This document shows, piece after piece, positions 16,325-22,746 of a DNA stretch of 22,746 nt. The notes below the pieces were generated by a model. The model was not told the origin of the DNA. It searched no databases and saw only the letters and a list, made by a program, of their open reading frames with translations. The position numbers and the translations under genes are program-made. The stretch's first letter is position 1. Each line of letters opens with the position of its first letter. This stretch comes from Synechococcales cyanobacterium 340R_concoct_173_sub (GTDB lineage Bacteria; Cyanobacteriota; Cyanobacteriia; Leptolyngbyales; Leptolyngbyaceae), in assembly GCA_025354065.1 (NCBI GenBank), contig JANXNM010000128.1, positions 1 to 22,746 on the forward strand. The letters are read 5' to 3'.

Positions 16325-16386
16325 GACTTGGAATCTATTACTGCGGCAAAGAGCGTGGTACTTTAGTGTGTAGCGTTAGGACCGTG

Positions 16387-16428
16387 AAATTTCTAACCTT
16401 AAATTTCTAACCTTAAATTTCTAACCTT
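16387..16428 (+). repeat. Three exact tandem copies of a 14-base unit
   Basis: AAATTTCTAACCTT is repeated at 16387-16400, 16401-16414 and 16415-16428 without a mismatch, about 100 bases before the RRM start. Perfect identity suggests recent slippage or selection. Each copy holds ATTTCTAA, complementary to the hairpin loop described just upstream. Confidence 0.8.
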
Positions 16429-16527
16429 GGACGGCATATGACGGCTTAGGGCATGGGAGAAGCGCAGAGCATAGATCAAGGTTTCGTTGATATTAGGTTC
16501 CCACCATCAAAGTCTGGAGAGTTAATT

Positions 16528-17073
16528 ATGTCCGTCCGTCTATATATTGGCAATTTGCCCGAAGATATTACTCGTCAAGATTTGGAGACTGTGTTCTCTG
16601 AAGGCGGTGATGAATCTGCTTCCGCTAAGTTGATTACCGATCGAAAAACTGGAAAATGTCGTGGGTTTGGATTCGTCACGGTGAAGACCGATGAAGAAGC
16701 GGACCAATTCATTGAAAAGTTCAACGGCGTTACTGTCAAAGAAACGGTCTTGAAAATTGAGAAGGCACTTCCCCGTGCTAAAGAAGGTGAGGGAGATGCT
16801 CCGGCTGCACCTGTTTCCAACAACATTCCGGCCCCGATCGCTGCTGCAAACCGCACTAAAACTAGTGGTGGCGTAAATAAAGGCGCTGGAAATCGTGGCA
16901 GTGGCGGCGGTGGAAACAACAAAGGTGGTGGCGGAAACAAAGGTGGTAGTGGTGGAAATCGTAGCGGCGGCGGTGGTGCTAGTACGGACAATGGTGCATT
17001 CCAGCCAGATCCTCGTTGGGCTTCGGTACTTGAGCAACTCAAAGAGCAGTTGAATGCTCAAGCGGTTGAGTAA
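16528..17073 (+). CDS. Single-RRM glycine-rich RNA-binding protein
   Basis: A 181-residue cyanobacterial Rbp-type protein. The RRM spans about 1-82: RNP2 LYIGNL (5-10) and RNP1 KCRGFGFV (43-50), with both aromatic residues that stack on RNA. Residues 112-150 are a low-complexity Gly/Asn/Lys/Ser/Arg tail. The last ~25 residues, FQPDPRWASVLEQLKEQLNA, form a short amphipathic helix that is conserved in some cyanobacterial Rbp proteins. Related proteins bind mRNA, and some respond to cold or help place photosynthesis mRNAs at thylakoids; which paralogue this is cannot be told. I chose the ATG at 16528 (GGAG at 16516-16519, MSVRLYIGNL). An in-frame ATG at 16453 would add 25 residues not found in the family. 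The gene lies between ndhN and ndhO. Confidence 0.92.
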   Translation: MSVRLYIGNLPEDITRQDLETVFSEGGDESASAKLITDRKTGKCRGFGFVTVKTDEEADQFIEKFNGVTVKETVLKIEKALPRAKEGEGDAPAAPVSNNIPAPIAAANRTKTSGGVNKGAGNRGSGGGGNNKGGGGNKGGSGGNRSGGGGASTDNGAFQPDPRWASVLEQLKEQLNAQAVE

Positions 17074-17080
17074 GGCTTAA

Positions 17081-17122
17081 CCGATCGTGGTGTGGAATGA
17101 ACTTGACAAGTCTCACGATCGG
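17081..17122. other. Nine-pair stem-loop after the RRM gene
   Basis: CCGATCGTG (17081-17089) and CACGATCGG (17114-17122) are perfect inverted arms around a 24-base loop, starting seven bases after the RRM stop. No T tract follows. Each arm contains CGATCG. Confidence 0.5.
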
Positions 17123-17142
17123 ATTTGGTGGGACAATATGAC

Positions 17143-17171
17143 GGATGGGGGATTATCTTCCATCCATTTTT
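17143..17171 (+). terminator. Probable terminator of the RRM gene
   Basis: GGATGG (17143-17148) pairs with CCATCC (17160-17165) around an 11-base loop, followed by ATTTTT. It lies about 70 bases after the RRM stop and before the ndhO leader. Confidence 0.55.
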
Positions 17172-17254
17172 GGTTGAGTTTAATGGCGATCGTTTGTAAT
17201 TGTTGACTGAACTATTTATTTAACCGTACTAAATTGTTGATTGGGAGAGAATTT

Positions 17255-17467
17255 ATGGCAATTAAAAAAGGTGCAATGGTGAAAGCCATTCGTGAAAGAC
17301 TAGAAGGCAGCTTAGAAGCGCAGGCGAGTGATGCTCGGTTTCCGTCTTATTTGTTTGAGAGTGCGGGCGAGGTGATGGATATTAAGGGTGATTATGCATT
17401 TGTGAAATTCGGTAAAGTGGCAACCCCGAACATTTGGCTGCGGCTTGACCAGCTTGAAGACTTTTAA
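17255..17467 (+). CDS. ndhO: NAD(P)H-quinone oxidoreductase subunit O
   Basis: The 70-residue sequence matches Ndh[61 protein letters not shown] and LRLDQLEDF. NdhO is a small peripheral subunit of cyanobacterial and chloroplast NDH-1, near the ferredoxin-binding site, and is known to influence cyclic electron flow. The start is the ATG at 17255, with GGGAGAG at 17242-17248. The open frame begins at 17234, but the family starts at MAIKKG. It is monocistronic here, followed within 40 bases by a strong hairpin shared with the convergent pgk gene. Confidence 0.95.
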   Translation: MAIKKGAMVKAIRERLEGSLEAQASDARFPSYLFESAGEVMDIKGDYAFVKFGKVATPNIWLRLDQLEDF

Positions 17468-17503
17468 CTTGAAATCACTCTCAATACTAAGACTAAAAAA
17501 ACA

Positions 17504-17544
17504 AAAAAACGATCGAACATCACCCGGATGCACGATCGTTTTTT
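17504..17544. terminator. Bidirectional terminator between ndhO and pgk
   Basis: AAAAAACGATCG (17504-17515) and CGATCGTTTTTT (17533-17544) are perfect 12-base inverted arms. An inner stem CATC/GATG (17518-17521, 17527-17530) tightens the loop. The A and T tracts give a T run on either strand, so the hairpin can end both ndhO (plus) and pgk (minus). Confidence 0.85.
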
Positions 17545-17568
17545 AATTTGAACGTTTTTTAATTTGAA
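17537..17568. repeat. Tandem duplication of 16 bases beside the terminator
   Basis: CGTTTTTTAATTTGAA is present twice in a row, exactly (17537-17552 and 17553-17568). The first copy overlaps the right arm of the bidirectional terminator, so its T tract is duplicated. Confidence 0.75.
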
Positions 17569-17597
17569 CTAGATTACAGAATCAGGCCCAGCAAATT

Positions 17598-18800
17598 TTA
17601 CGCTTCGTCTAAGGCCGCAATTCCAGGAAGCACCTTACCTTCCAACAATTCAAGACTTGCGCCGCCGCCCGTCGAAATATGGCTCATTTGGTCAGCTAGT
17701 CCCACCTTTTCAACTGCCGCCACCGAGTCACCGCCGCCGATGATCGTGGTAGTGCCCTTTGGAGTTAGTTGAGCAAGCGTGTGGGCGATCGCTTCGGTGC
17801 CCTTGGCAAACTTGTCGATTTCAAACACACCCATCGGTCCATTCCAGATGACAGACTTAACATCAGCCAAAGCCTCTTGGAAGGTCTTGATCGAGTCAGG
17901 ACCAATGTCTAGCCCCATCCAACCATCAGGAATTGCCTCAACAGAAACAATTTGAGTGTTGGCATCAGCGGAGAACTTATCGGCCACCAAAACATCTGTT
18001 GGCAACAAGAACTGTACGCCCTTTGCCTTTGCTTTTGCTTCTAAGGTGCGGGCTAGTTCTAGTTTGTCGTCTTCTACTAACGAGCTTCCGACGGACATGC
18101 CGCGTGACTTGTAGAAGGTGAAAATCATGCCACCGCCCAAGAAAATCTTGTCAACTTTATCGATCAACGTTTCAATTACCCCGATTTTGCTGGAGACTTT
18201 GGAGCCACCAACGATCGCCGCTAAAGGACGTTTTGGATTTTCAATCGCGTCCTGTAAGAACTTCAATTCTTTTTCAACCAAAAGCCCTGCAACGCAAGGT
18301 GATAGATATTTTGTTACGCCTCCGGTAGAGGCATGGGCGCGGTGGGCGGTTCCAAATGCGTCGTTGACGTAGAGATCCGCGACGGAGGCTAATTTTTTAG
18401 CAAATTCAGGATCATTATTTTCTTCTTCAGGATAGAAGCGAACATTTTCCAACAGCACAACATCGCCATTGTTCATCGCCGCGACCTTGGTGGCTGCTTC
18501 GTCGCCGATGCAATCGTCGGTCTTAACAACGGTCTGGCCCAATAATTCAGAAAGACGCTTGGCAACAGGAGTTAGCCGAAGAGCTTCGTCTACACCCTTT
18601 GGACGACCGAAGTGACTGGCTAAGATGACTTTTGCACCCTTGGAAGTGAGGGCTTGGATGGTGGGTAAGGCGGCGCGGATGCGAGTGTCGTCGGTGATGT
18701 TGCGATCGGAATCGACAGGAACATTGAAGTCACAACGGACAAATACGCGCTTACCAGTTAAGTTGGCTTCCGTTAGGGTTGCGATCGTCTTCTTAGCCAC
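17598..18800 (-). CDS. pgk: Phosphoglycerate kinase
   Basis: A full-length 400-residue enzyme that interconverts 1,3-bisphosphoglycerate with ADP and 3-phosphoglycerate with ATP, in the Calvin cycle and glycolysis. The N-domain has [42 protein letters not shown] and [13 protein letters not shown] (substrate site). The hinge and C-domain carry [35 protein letters not shown] and [12 protein letters not shown] (nucleotide site). The start is a GTG at 18800-18798, preceded by AGGAG about nine bases upstream; no ATG fits the family N-terminus. A seven-pair inverted repeat lies in the leader. The gene ends at the terminator shared with ndhO. Confidence 0.96.
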   Translation of the reverse strand: MAKKTIATLTEANLTGKRVFVRCDFNVPVDSDRNITDDTRIRAALPTIQALTSKGAKVILASHFGRPKGVDEALRLTPVAKRLSELLGQTVVKTDDCIGDEAATKVAAMNNGDVVLLENVRFYPEEENNDPEFAKKLASVADLYVNDAFGTAHRAHASTGGVTKYLSPCVAGLLVEKELKFLQDAIENPKRPLAAIVGGSKVSSKIGVIETLIDKVDKIFLGGGMIFTFYKSRGMSVGSSLVEDDKLELARTLEAKAKAKGVQFLLPTDVLVADKFSADANTQIVSVEAIPDGWMGLDIGPDSIKTFQEALADVKSVIWNGPMGVFEIDKFAKGTEAIAHTLAQLTPKGTTTIIGGGDSVAAVEKVGLADQMSHISTGGGASLELLEGKVLPGIAALDEA

Positions 18801-18834
18801 AGATTTATTCTCCTAATTAAAGTAAAGAGTAAAA

Positions 18835-18862
18835 GAATGAGTCTTTCTACCTACTCTCATTC
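18835..18862 (-). other. Inverted repeat in the pgk leader
   Basis: GAATGAG (18835-18841) and CTCATTC (18856-18862) form seven pairs with a 14-base loop, about 35 bases upstream of the pgk start. It could fold in the mRNA leader or be a protein site; it lacks a T tract. Confidence 0.4.
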
Positions 18863-18995
18863 TCTCATTATTTCGTTACATCGATGACAGATTTTTTTAT
18901 AATTATTTAAGGTTTATGGGATTCCAATCGATTCGATCGGTTACTGACCTAAAATATTGACTTAATATAGAACACCCCAGATCAGCCCCATCTCC

Positions 18996-21257
18996 ATGAA
19001 CCAAACTCCCCAACGACCCAAAACTATCCTCACTCGGTTGATGCAGAACGGGGCCGATCGGATTCAGTTCGCCAAAATTAAGCTCAAAGAAAATGCCCGT
19101 GTTCCTGAACTCCGAATTCAAGGACCGGATGATGCAGAGCCTCACGTTTATCCACTATTGGGCGAGAAATTTACCATAGGCCGTAGCTCCAAAACCTCCG
19201 ATATTGTCATTCCTAATCCGGTTGTCAGTACCACTCATGCCGTGGTAAGCCGCGATCGGAAACCTCGTAAAATTCTCGGCATTATTCCCGCTCGTCAACG
19301 TTTTGTGATGCGGGATGAAAATTCGACTAACGGCATTTATAAGGGCAAAAAACGGCTCCGATCGAGCATTCTATACCATGGTGATATTCTCAATCTTGCT
19401 CCTGCTGATCTAGAAGGTTCGGTGCAAGTTGAGTATTACGATCCACCGATTTGGTATATACGCGTCCTCCGAATGGGCGTTTATGGATTGGCTGGAATTT
19501 CGACTCTAGTCGCAGGAAGTATGGCCTTGGCTTGGACCCAATTTTCGGTTTACCCCATTCCTAACACGGTCCAAGGCCCAACGATTGTCTATGCTAACGA
19601 TGGACAAACGCCGCTCGCGCCAGTCCCGGTTAATCGCAGTCATGTGGATGTCAAGTCGTTGGCTAATGTGTCGAAATTTCTCCCGAAAGCGGTGATGGCT
19701 TCGGAGGATATTCGGTTTAATTGGCATGTGGGTGTGGATCCATTGGGGACAACACGGGCGATCGTGACGAATCTTCGCAGTGGCGGCATTAAGGAAGGAG
19801 CCAGCACCATTACTCAACAGCTCGCTCGGAACATCATGCGTGAGTATGTGGGGAGTGAGGATTCTGCTGGACGCAAATTTAAAGAAGCTATGGTGGCGTT
19901 GAAACTTGAGGCGACTTATAGCAAAGATGAGTTGATGCGGCTTTATTTGAGTCGAGTGTATTTGGGCTTTGGTAATTTTGGGTTTGAAGATGCAGCGCAG
20001 TTTTATTTTGGCAAGTCTGCGAAGGATTTGGATCTTAATGAATCCGCCACCTTAGCCGGAATTCTTCCCGCACCCAATGCATTCAATCCGGTTAAAGATT
20101 ACGATACTGCCGTTGAATATCGGAACCGCGTGTTGGAACGGATGGCCGAGCATGGCATGGTTACACCGGAAGAAGCAAGCCGTGCCCGTAGATCTCGGAT
20201 TGATATTAGTCCTGCTGCCCAAAAAGCGATTTCCAGTACGATCGCACCTTATTATTACAGTCGAGTTCTGGACGAAATCAGTGAACGCTTAGGAAAGAAT
20301 GTGGCTGAGGAGGGCAATTTTATTGTCACGACGGCCATGGATCCCAAAATGCAGCGCCAAGCTGAAAAGTCTCTTGAGAATGCAATTGCATCTCGGGGTG
20401 GTGCGGGCGGCTATAGTCAAGGTGCGATCGTGACTCTGAATGCGGAAACGGGTGAAATATTAGCGCTCGTCGGTGGCTATGATTATAAAGAAAGTCAATT
20501 CAACCGTGCTACCCAAGCTCTTCGCCAACCGGGTTCTACATTTAAAATTTTTACCTATACCGCAGCCCTCGAACAAGGTGCGTCGCCGTTTTCTAGCTAT
20601 TCCTGCGGACCCTTTAGTTGGGATGGTCAGGACTTTGGCAGTTGTGGCGGCGGAACGGTGGATATGCAAACTGCCGTAACGAATTCTTATAATCCGGTTG
20701 CGTTGCGGGTGGCGCAGGAAGTGGGTCTCGATCGGGTGGTGGATATGGCTAAACGCCTGGGAGTTAAATCAAAATTGAATGCGGTGCCAGGACTTGTTTT
20801 AGGGCAAAGTGAGACGACGGTTTTAGAGATGACTTCGGCGTTTGGTGTTTTGGCAAATTCTGGGGTTCAAACCCGATCGCGGACGATTAAAAAAATCATT
20901 GATAGTAGCGATTGTAAACAATCCAAATTACTCGAAACTTGTCGTGTAATCTATCCGAGTCAACGTCCTGAAGAAGCGAGTCAAGTTTTAAAACCTGAAA
21001 TCGCGAATCAAATGACGAGTATGCTGCAAAATGTCATTCGTAGCGGTACAGGTCGAGCGGCGGCGATCGGTTTTGGTGAGGCGGGGAAAACGGGGACGAC
21101 GAATAGTGGGGTTGATCTTTGGTTTATTGGTTATGTTCCTAGTCGAAAAATTGTAACTGGCGTATGGCTGGGTAATGATAATAATGATCCGACGGGTAAT
21201 AGTAGTGCGGAAGCGGCTCAACTGTGGGGCGATTATATGCGGCAAGCGATGCGATGA
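18996..21257 (+). CDS. Class A penicillin-binding protein (PBP1a-like) with N-terminal FHA domain
   Basis: A 753-residue bifunctional peptidoglycan synthase. An FHA domain fills about 38-148 in the cytosol: KFTIGRSSKTSDIVI (Gly62-Arg63), VSTTHAVVSR (Ser78, His81) and NSTNGIYKGKK (Asn112-Gly113), the residues that read phosphothreonine. One membrane segment spans about 157-181. The glycosyltransferase domain (GT51) follows: ASEDIRFNWHVGVDPLGTTR (catalytic Glu237), then GASTITQQLARNIM. The transpeptidase domain has PGSTFKIFTYTAA (nucleophile Ser514, Lys517), SYN (564-566) and KTGTT (698-702). All catalytic motifs are intact. It polymerises and crosslinks murein in the periplasm. The FHA domain suggests control by Ser/Thr kinases; no kinase gene is in this window. 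FHA-PBP fusions are known in cyanobacteria. Confidence 0.93.
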   Translation: MNQTPQRPKTILTRLMQNGADRIQFAKIKLKENARVPELRIQGPDDAEPHVYPLLGEKFTIGRSSKTSDIVIPNPVVSTTHAVVSRDRKPRKILGIIPARQRFVMRDENSTNGIYKGKKRLRSSILYHGDILNLAPADLEGSVQVEYYDPPIWYIRVLRMGVYGLAGISTLVAGSMALAWTQFSVYPIPNTVQGPTIVYANDGQTPLAPVPVNRSHVDVKSLANVSKFLPKAVMASEDIRFNWHVGVDPLGTTRAIVTNLRSGGIKEGASTITQQLARNIMREYVGSEDSAGRKFKEAMVALKLEATYSKDELMRLYLSRVYLGFGNFGFEDAAQFYFGKSAKDLDLNESATLAGILPAPNAFNPVKDYDTAVEYRNRVLERMAEHGMVTPEEASRARRSRIDISPAAQKAISSTIAPYYYSRVLDEISERLGKNVAEEGNFIVTTAMDPKMQRQAEKSLENAIASRGGAGGYSQGAIVTLNAETGEILALVGGYDYKESQFNRATQALRQPGSTFKIFTYTAALEQGASPFSSYSCGPFSWDGQDFGSCGGGTVDMQTAVTNSYNPVALRVAQEVGLDRVVDMAKRLGVKSKLNAVPGLVLGQSETTVLEMTSAFGVLANSGVQTRSRTIKKIIDSSDCKQSKLLETCRVIYPSQRPEEASQVLKPEIANQMTSMLQNVIRSGTGRAAAIGFGEAGKTGTTNSGVDLWFIGYVPSRKIVTGVWLGNDNNDPTGNSSAEAAQLWGDYMRQAMR

Positions 21258-21333
21258 GTCCAAATTTGTATTGCTCTAGGACAAATCTCGCAGTGTTTCT
21301 GAAAGGTTCTACCATCGGCGTTACAATTTGGAC
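21258..21333. repeat. Imperfect inverted repeat just after the PBP gene
   Basis: GTCCAAATTtGTA (21258-21270) and TACAATTTGGAC (21322-21333) pair over 12 bases with one bulge, enclosing 51 bases. The left arm starts immediately after the PBP stop codon. No T tract follows. It could be a long 3' hairpin or the remnant of a small inverted-repeat element; no target-site duplication is obvious. Confidence 0.45.
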
Positions 21334-21434
21334 TTGAGGTGATTCAACCTAGAGATTTTGTTTGACAATACCAATTAGGTGAGAGGTTAGGTCTATCAGT
21401 TCGTCTTCTTTCCCTTTGCAAATAACATTACTCG

Positions 21435-21632
21435 ATGCTGAACAATCTTTTCAAGTGCTGCGATGATGCAAATCGATCGGAGGAGGAACGGGCGATCGAT
21501 CGATTGCCGGATGAAGACAATCCTCAAATGTGGGTGACCGTCATGAATCCTGGTGATGATATTGATACGACTGCTTACGATCGGCTCAGAAGATTAGGAT
21601 ATGCCATCCAAGTACCTCTTGAAAACTCATAG
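21435..21632 (+). CDS. Small hypothetical protein, in the antitoxin position
   Basis: The protein has 65 residues, with an acidic N-terminal half (DDANRSEEERAIDRLPDED) and a C-terminal half reading MWVTVMNPGDDIDTTAYDRL, then RRLGYAIQVPLENS. I do not recognise it. Its 3' end overlaps the start of the broken toxin gene by 32 bases. Antitoxin genes are commonly placed so, and that placement is the only reason to suggest the role. No ribbon-helix-helix or AbrB-like pattern is visible. It may also be a remnant of a longer gene. Confidence 0.4.
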   Translation: MLNNLFKCCDDANRSEEERAIDRLPDEDNPQMWVTVMNPGDDIDTTAYDRLRRLGYAIQVPLENS

Positions 21633-21919
21633 CCTGATTGCATCACAGGATTTGCCGATTCTTCCTGAGTCATTGCAGCAAGCATTCATGGATATTTGTC
21701 AGGCGGTGTTGCCGATCGATCCTTACGAGCTTAGGTTTACCCAATCATCTCTTGAAGGGGAAGTTGACGCACTATCGAGCAATCGAACTGGATTGGTAAG
21801 GAAACTGTTATCGCTTAGTTTACCGAATCTATGAAACGCCTCCACCCAAGAGAGTTTTGGTTGTGAGTATTGCTGGACATGATGCCGCTTATGAACGAGC
21901 ACAACAACGGAAGGGCTAG
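21601..21919 (+). pseudogene. Disrupted RelE/ParE-like toxin gene
   Basis: The reading starts MPSKYLLKTHSLIASQDLPI and continues to SSLEG, then must shift frame at GGGG (21757-21760) to read KLTHYRAIELDW. There it meets TAA at 21797-21799 where Glu or similar is expected, and goes on as GNCYRLVYRIYETPPPKRVL, VVSIAGHDAAYERAQQRKG, ending at TAG 21917. The strand pattern YRLVYRIY, RVLVVSIAGHD and the terminal AYERA helix fit the RelE/ParE/YoeB toxin fold, whose members act on ribosome-bound mRNA or gyrase. Repaired, it would be about 105 residues. One inserted G and one stop codon abolish the product unless they are base-calling errors. Confidence 0.65.
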
Positions 21920-21926
21920 TCTATTT

Positions 21927-22109
21927 TCATCGCTGCTTAATATATTTTGTGATTTCGCTGGGTTTTTCGAGTTTGTTGGTGGAGTTGCCTGTGCGGATGA
22001 ATAGGGTTTCTTGAGGTAGATAAGGGGCGATCGCGGTTGGTGTGGCTGCCGAGTCCGATTTTTTGACGAGCCGCTAGTCCTAAAAGAAGTTGGTATAGTA
22101 AAGTCACCC
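21927..22109 (-). pseudogene. Unidentified minus-strand gene relic
   Basis: Two frames join to a protein-like reading: VTLLYQLLLGLAARQKIGLG (from about 22109), then after a shift in the AAAAAATCGG stretch, SAATPTAIAPYLPQETLFIR and TGNSTNKLEKPSEITKYIKQ, ending at a stop at 21927-21929. The second part has the feel of a real C-terminus and codon pattern, and includes a GCGATCGC site, but I cannot name the family. Its upstream part is cut off where the DUF5674 relic begins on the other strand. Confidence 0.35.
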
Positions 22110-22129
22110 ATTTTCAGTTGAGATTTCTG

Positions 22130-22469
22130 GTGATTATTCACCTTCTATCCAAACCTGCTACCTCAGCGCAAATCACAGAGATGTTGCAAGCTAATCGGTT
22201 TTATATCAAAACATCTGTAGACCTTCCTTCGCCTCCAATGTTTAGCGGGCGGCGGCGAGGTGCATTCTGACTGTGAAGATTTGCTTCTGAAAAATGGCAG
22301 TCAGCAATGCGATATCTGGGGTGCAAGCTGGAACCCACTTTCTCAAGACATTTTTTATGAATCCATGATTAATCTTCGCCCTAAACAAAATCGAGCGATG
22401 GAGATCTTAGATTCTAGGATTCGTGAACAAGTGAAGGTTGTTATTTATAGATTATTAGGAGGCGTATGA
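22130..22469 (+). pseudogene. Frameshifted DUF5674 family gene
   Basis: Frame 1 starts at the GTG at 22130, VIIHLLSKPATSAQITEMLQ then ANRFYIKTSVDL, and runs into TGA at 22268-22270. The correct continuation is in another frame from about 22242: LAGGGEVHSDCEDLLLKNGS, QQCDIWGASWNPLSQDIFYE, SMINLRPKQNRAMEILDSRI and REQVKVVIYRLLGGV, to TGA 22467-22469. Together they match the DUF5674 pattern as I know it (AGGG-LHADCE, DIWGADW, INIRP-Q-NRSMEI) over a normal length of about 110 residues. The shift lies between 22223 and 22242. The function of the family is unknown. The stop overlaps the next start as ATGA, which suggests coupled translation in the ancestral gene pair. Confidence 0.7.
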
Positions 22470-22746
22470 ATAACTGGACTCCCGAAGAACTAGCGTTTCG
22501 CTGCGATCGGCTCTCTATTCGGCTAGAACGTTTAGCGACTAATTTCCTCCAAATCTCACAGCTTTGCCATACTCTTGAAAACAGTGATCAAACGCTTTCG
22601 ATCGTCCGACAAACTAAATCATTTTTAGAACTAACTGCGGTTGATTTAGATTTCGATAATGCTTTCGAGTTAGCCCAAATTCAGCGTCAACTTTCTTCAT
22701 GGCATCGTAGATGGGAAGATACTTGGCAACATGAAGCCGATCGTAG
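22466..22746 (+). CDS. Hypothetical protein, 3' end beyond the window
   Basis: At least 93 codons are open to the window edge. It starts MNNWTPEELAFRCDRLSIRL behind a strong AGGAGG at 22456-22461, with its ATG overlapping the DUF5674 stop (ATGA). The protein is soluble, acidic to neutral and highly helical (ERLATNFLQISQLCHTLENS, FELAQIQRQLSSWHRRWEDT), probably a small helical bundle. I do not recognise the family. The tight coupling to DUF5674 suggests a conserved two-gene unit and perhaps a functional pair; this second gene shows no lesion in the visible part. Confidence 0.6.
   Translation, partial: MNNWTPEELAFRCDRLSIRLERLATNFLQISQLCHTLENSDQTLSIVRQTKSFLELTAVDLDFDNAFELAQIQRQLSSWHRRWEDTWQHEADR

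Larger units (their letters stand above)
15945..16527. other. 583-base non-coding region between ndhN and the RRM gene
   Basis: This divergent region must hold the ndhN promoter on the left and the promoter and long leader of the RRM gene on the right. Visible elements are a possible small RNA with a terminator (16173-16244), an AATTTAGAAAT direct repeat (16290-16318), one copy of which is the loop of a perfect hairpin, and three exact 14-base tandem repeats (16387-16428). A 72-codon frame at 16155-16373 crosses the terminator hairpin and has no family pattern, so I do not call it a gene. Long 5' leaders are known for cyanobacterial rbp genes that respond to cold, which would fit here by analogy only. 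Confidence 0.6.

Noticed and set aside
16155..16373. A 72-codon plus-strand frame in the ndhN-RRM intergenic region
   Set aside because: It crosses a terminator hairpin and the repeat hairpin, has no ribosome site before its start and shows no family pattern.
16387..16428. Tandem repeats as a CRISPR array
   Set aside because: The three 14-base units are directly adjacent with no spacers, and there are no cas genes. The same holds for 8445-8489.
16540..17061. Long minus-strand frames opposite the RRM gene
   Set aside because: They are mirror frames of the Gly-rich coding repeat (Pro-rich or Thr-rich nonsense) and have no supporting motifs.
21815..22141. A 108-codon minus-strand frame
   Set aside because: Its Ser/Pro/Asn-rich translation is a shadow; the protein-like readings of this stretch are in the other two minus frames (relic 21927-22109).

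Overview
The window is a stretch of cyanobacterial chromosome. The palindrome GCGATCGC (HIP1) and its core CGATCG recur throughout, for example near 4278, 6485, 11464, 12346, 13362, 17785 and 22027. Several genes are typical of cyanobacteria: ndhN and ndhO of the photosynthetic NDH-1 complex, a single-RRM glycine-rich RNA-binding protein, an FHA-PBP1 fusion, a 'Mo-dependent nitrogenase family' protein, an Rpn/DUF4351-type nuclease and DUF5674. I cannot name the genus. There are no rRNA or tRNA genes, no CRISPR array and no intact insertion sequence.

Layout. 1-468: an odd left end where about 35 codons of a cyanobacterial Uma2-type gene run in frame into a GC-rich, proteobacterial-type prolyl-tRNA synthetase fragment. 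This is most simply an assembly chimera. 581-3522: a methyltransferase facing a minus-strand run of SDR-like protein, DCC thiol-disulfide protein and alpha/beta hydrolase. 3692-5861: an ExbB/MotA-type proton channel with no ExbD beside it, a membrane-anchored amidase and an unknown small protein. 6143-8336: a co-directional run of membrane acyltransferase, HMA metal-binding protein and HEAT-repeat protein. 8337-9485: a repeat-rich upstream region and a badly decayed response-regulator/histidine-kinase gene. 9514-14617: a small exported protein, a cupin, an SRPBCC protein, an ACT-malic enzyme, a GT4 glycosyltransferase and an Rpn-type nuclease. 14765-18800: a TerB/Mo-nitrogenase-C-domain protein, ndhN, a 0.58 kb non-coding region with hairpins and perfect repeats, the RRM gene, ndhO, a bidirectional terminator and pgk. 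18996-21257: the FHA-PBP1 gene. 21435-22746: a decayed accessory patch with a broken RelE/ParE-like toxin gene, an unidentified relic, a frameshifted DUF5674 gene and a final partial ORF.

Most of the window is ordinary housekeeping and conserved hypothetical cyanobacterial genes that do not form one pathway. Two places stand out. One is the ndhN-rbp intergenic region, which has a terminator-ended small-RNA candidate and a hairpin whose loop is complementary to a threefold downstream repeat. The other is the set of disrupted genes (two-component hybrid, toxin, DUF5674), where true decay must be separated from sequencing error. I did not find a convincing new multi-gene system. Domain calls come from reading motifs by eye, without any database search.
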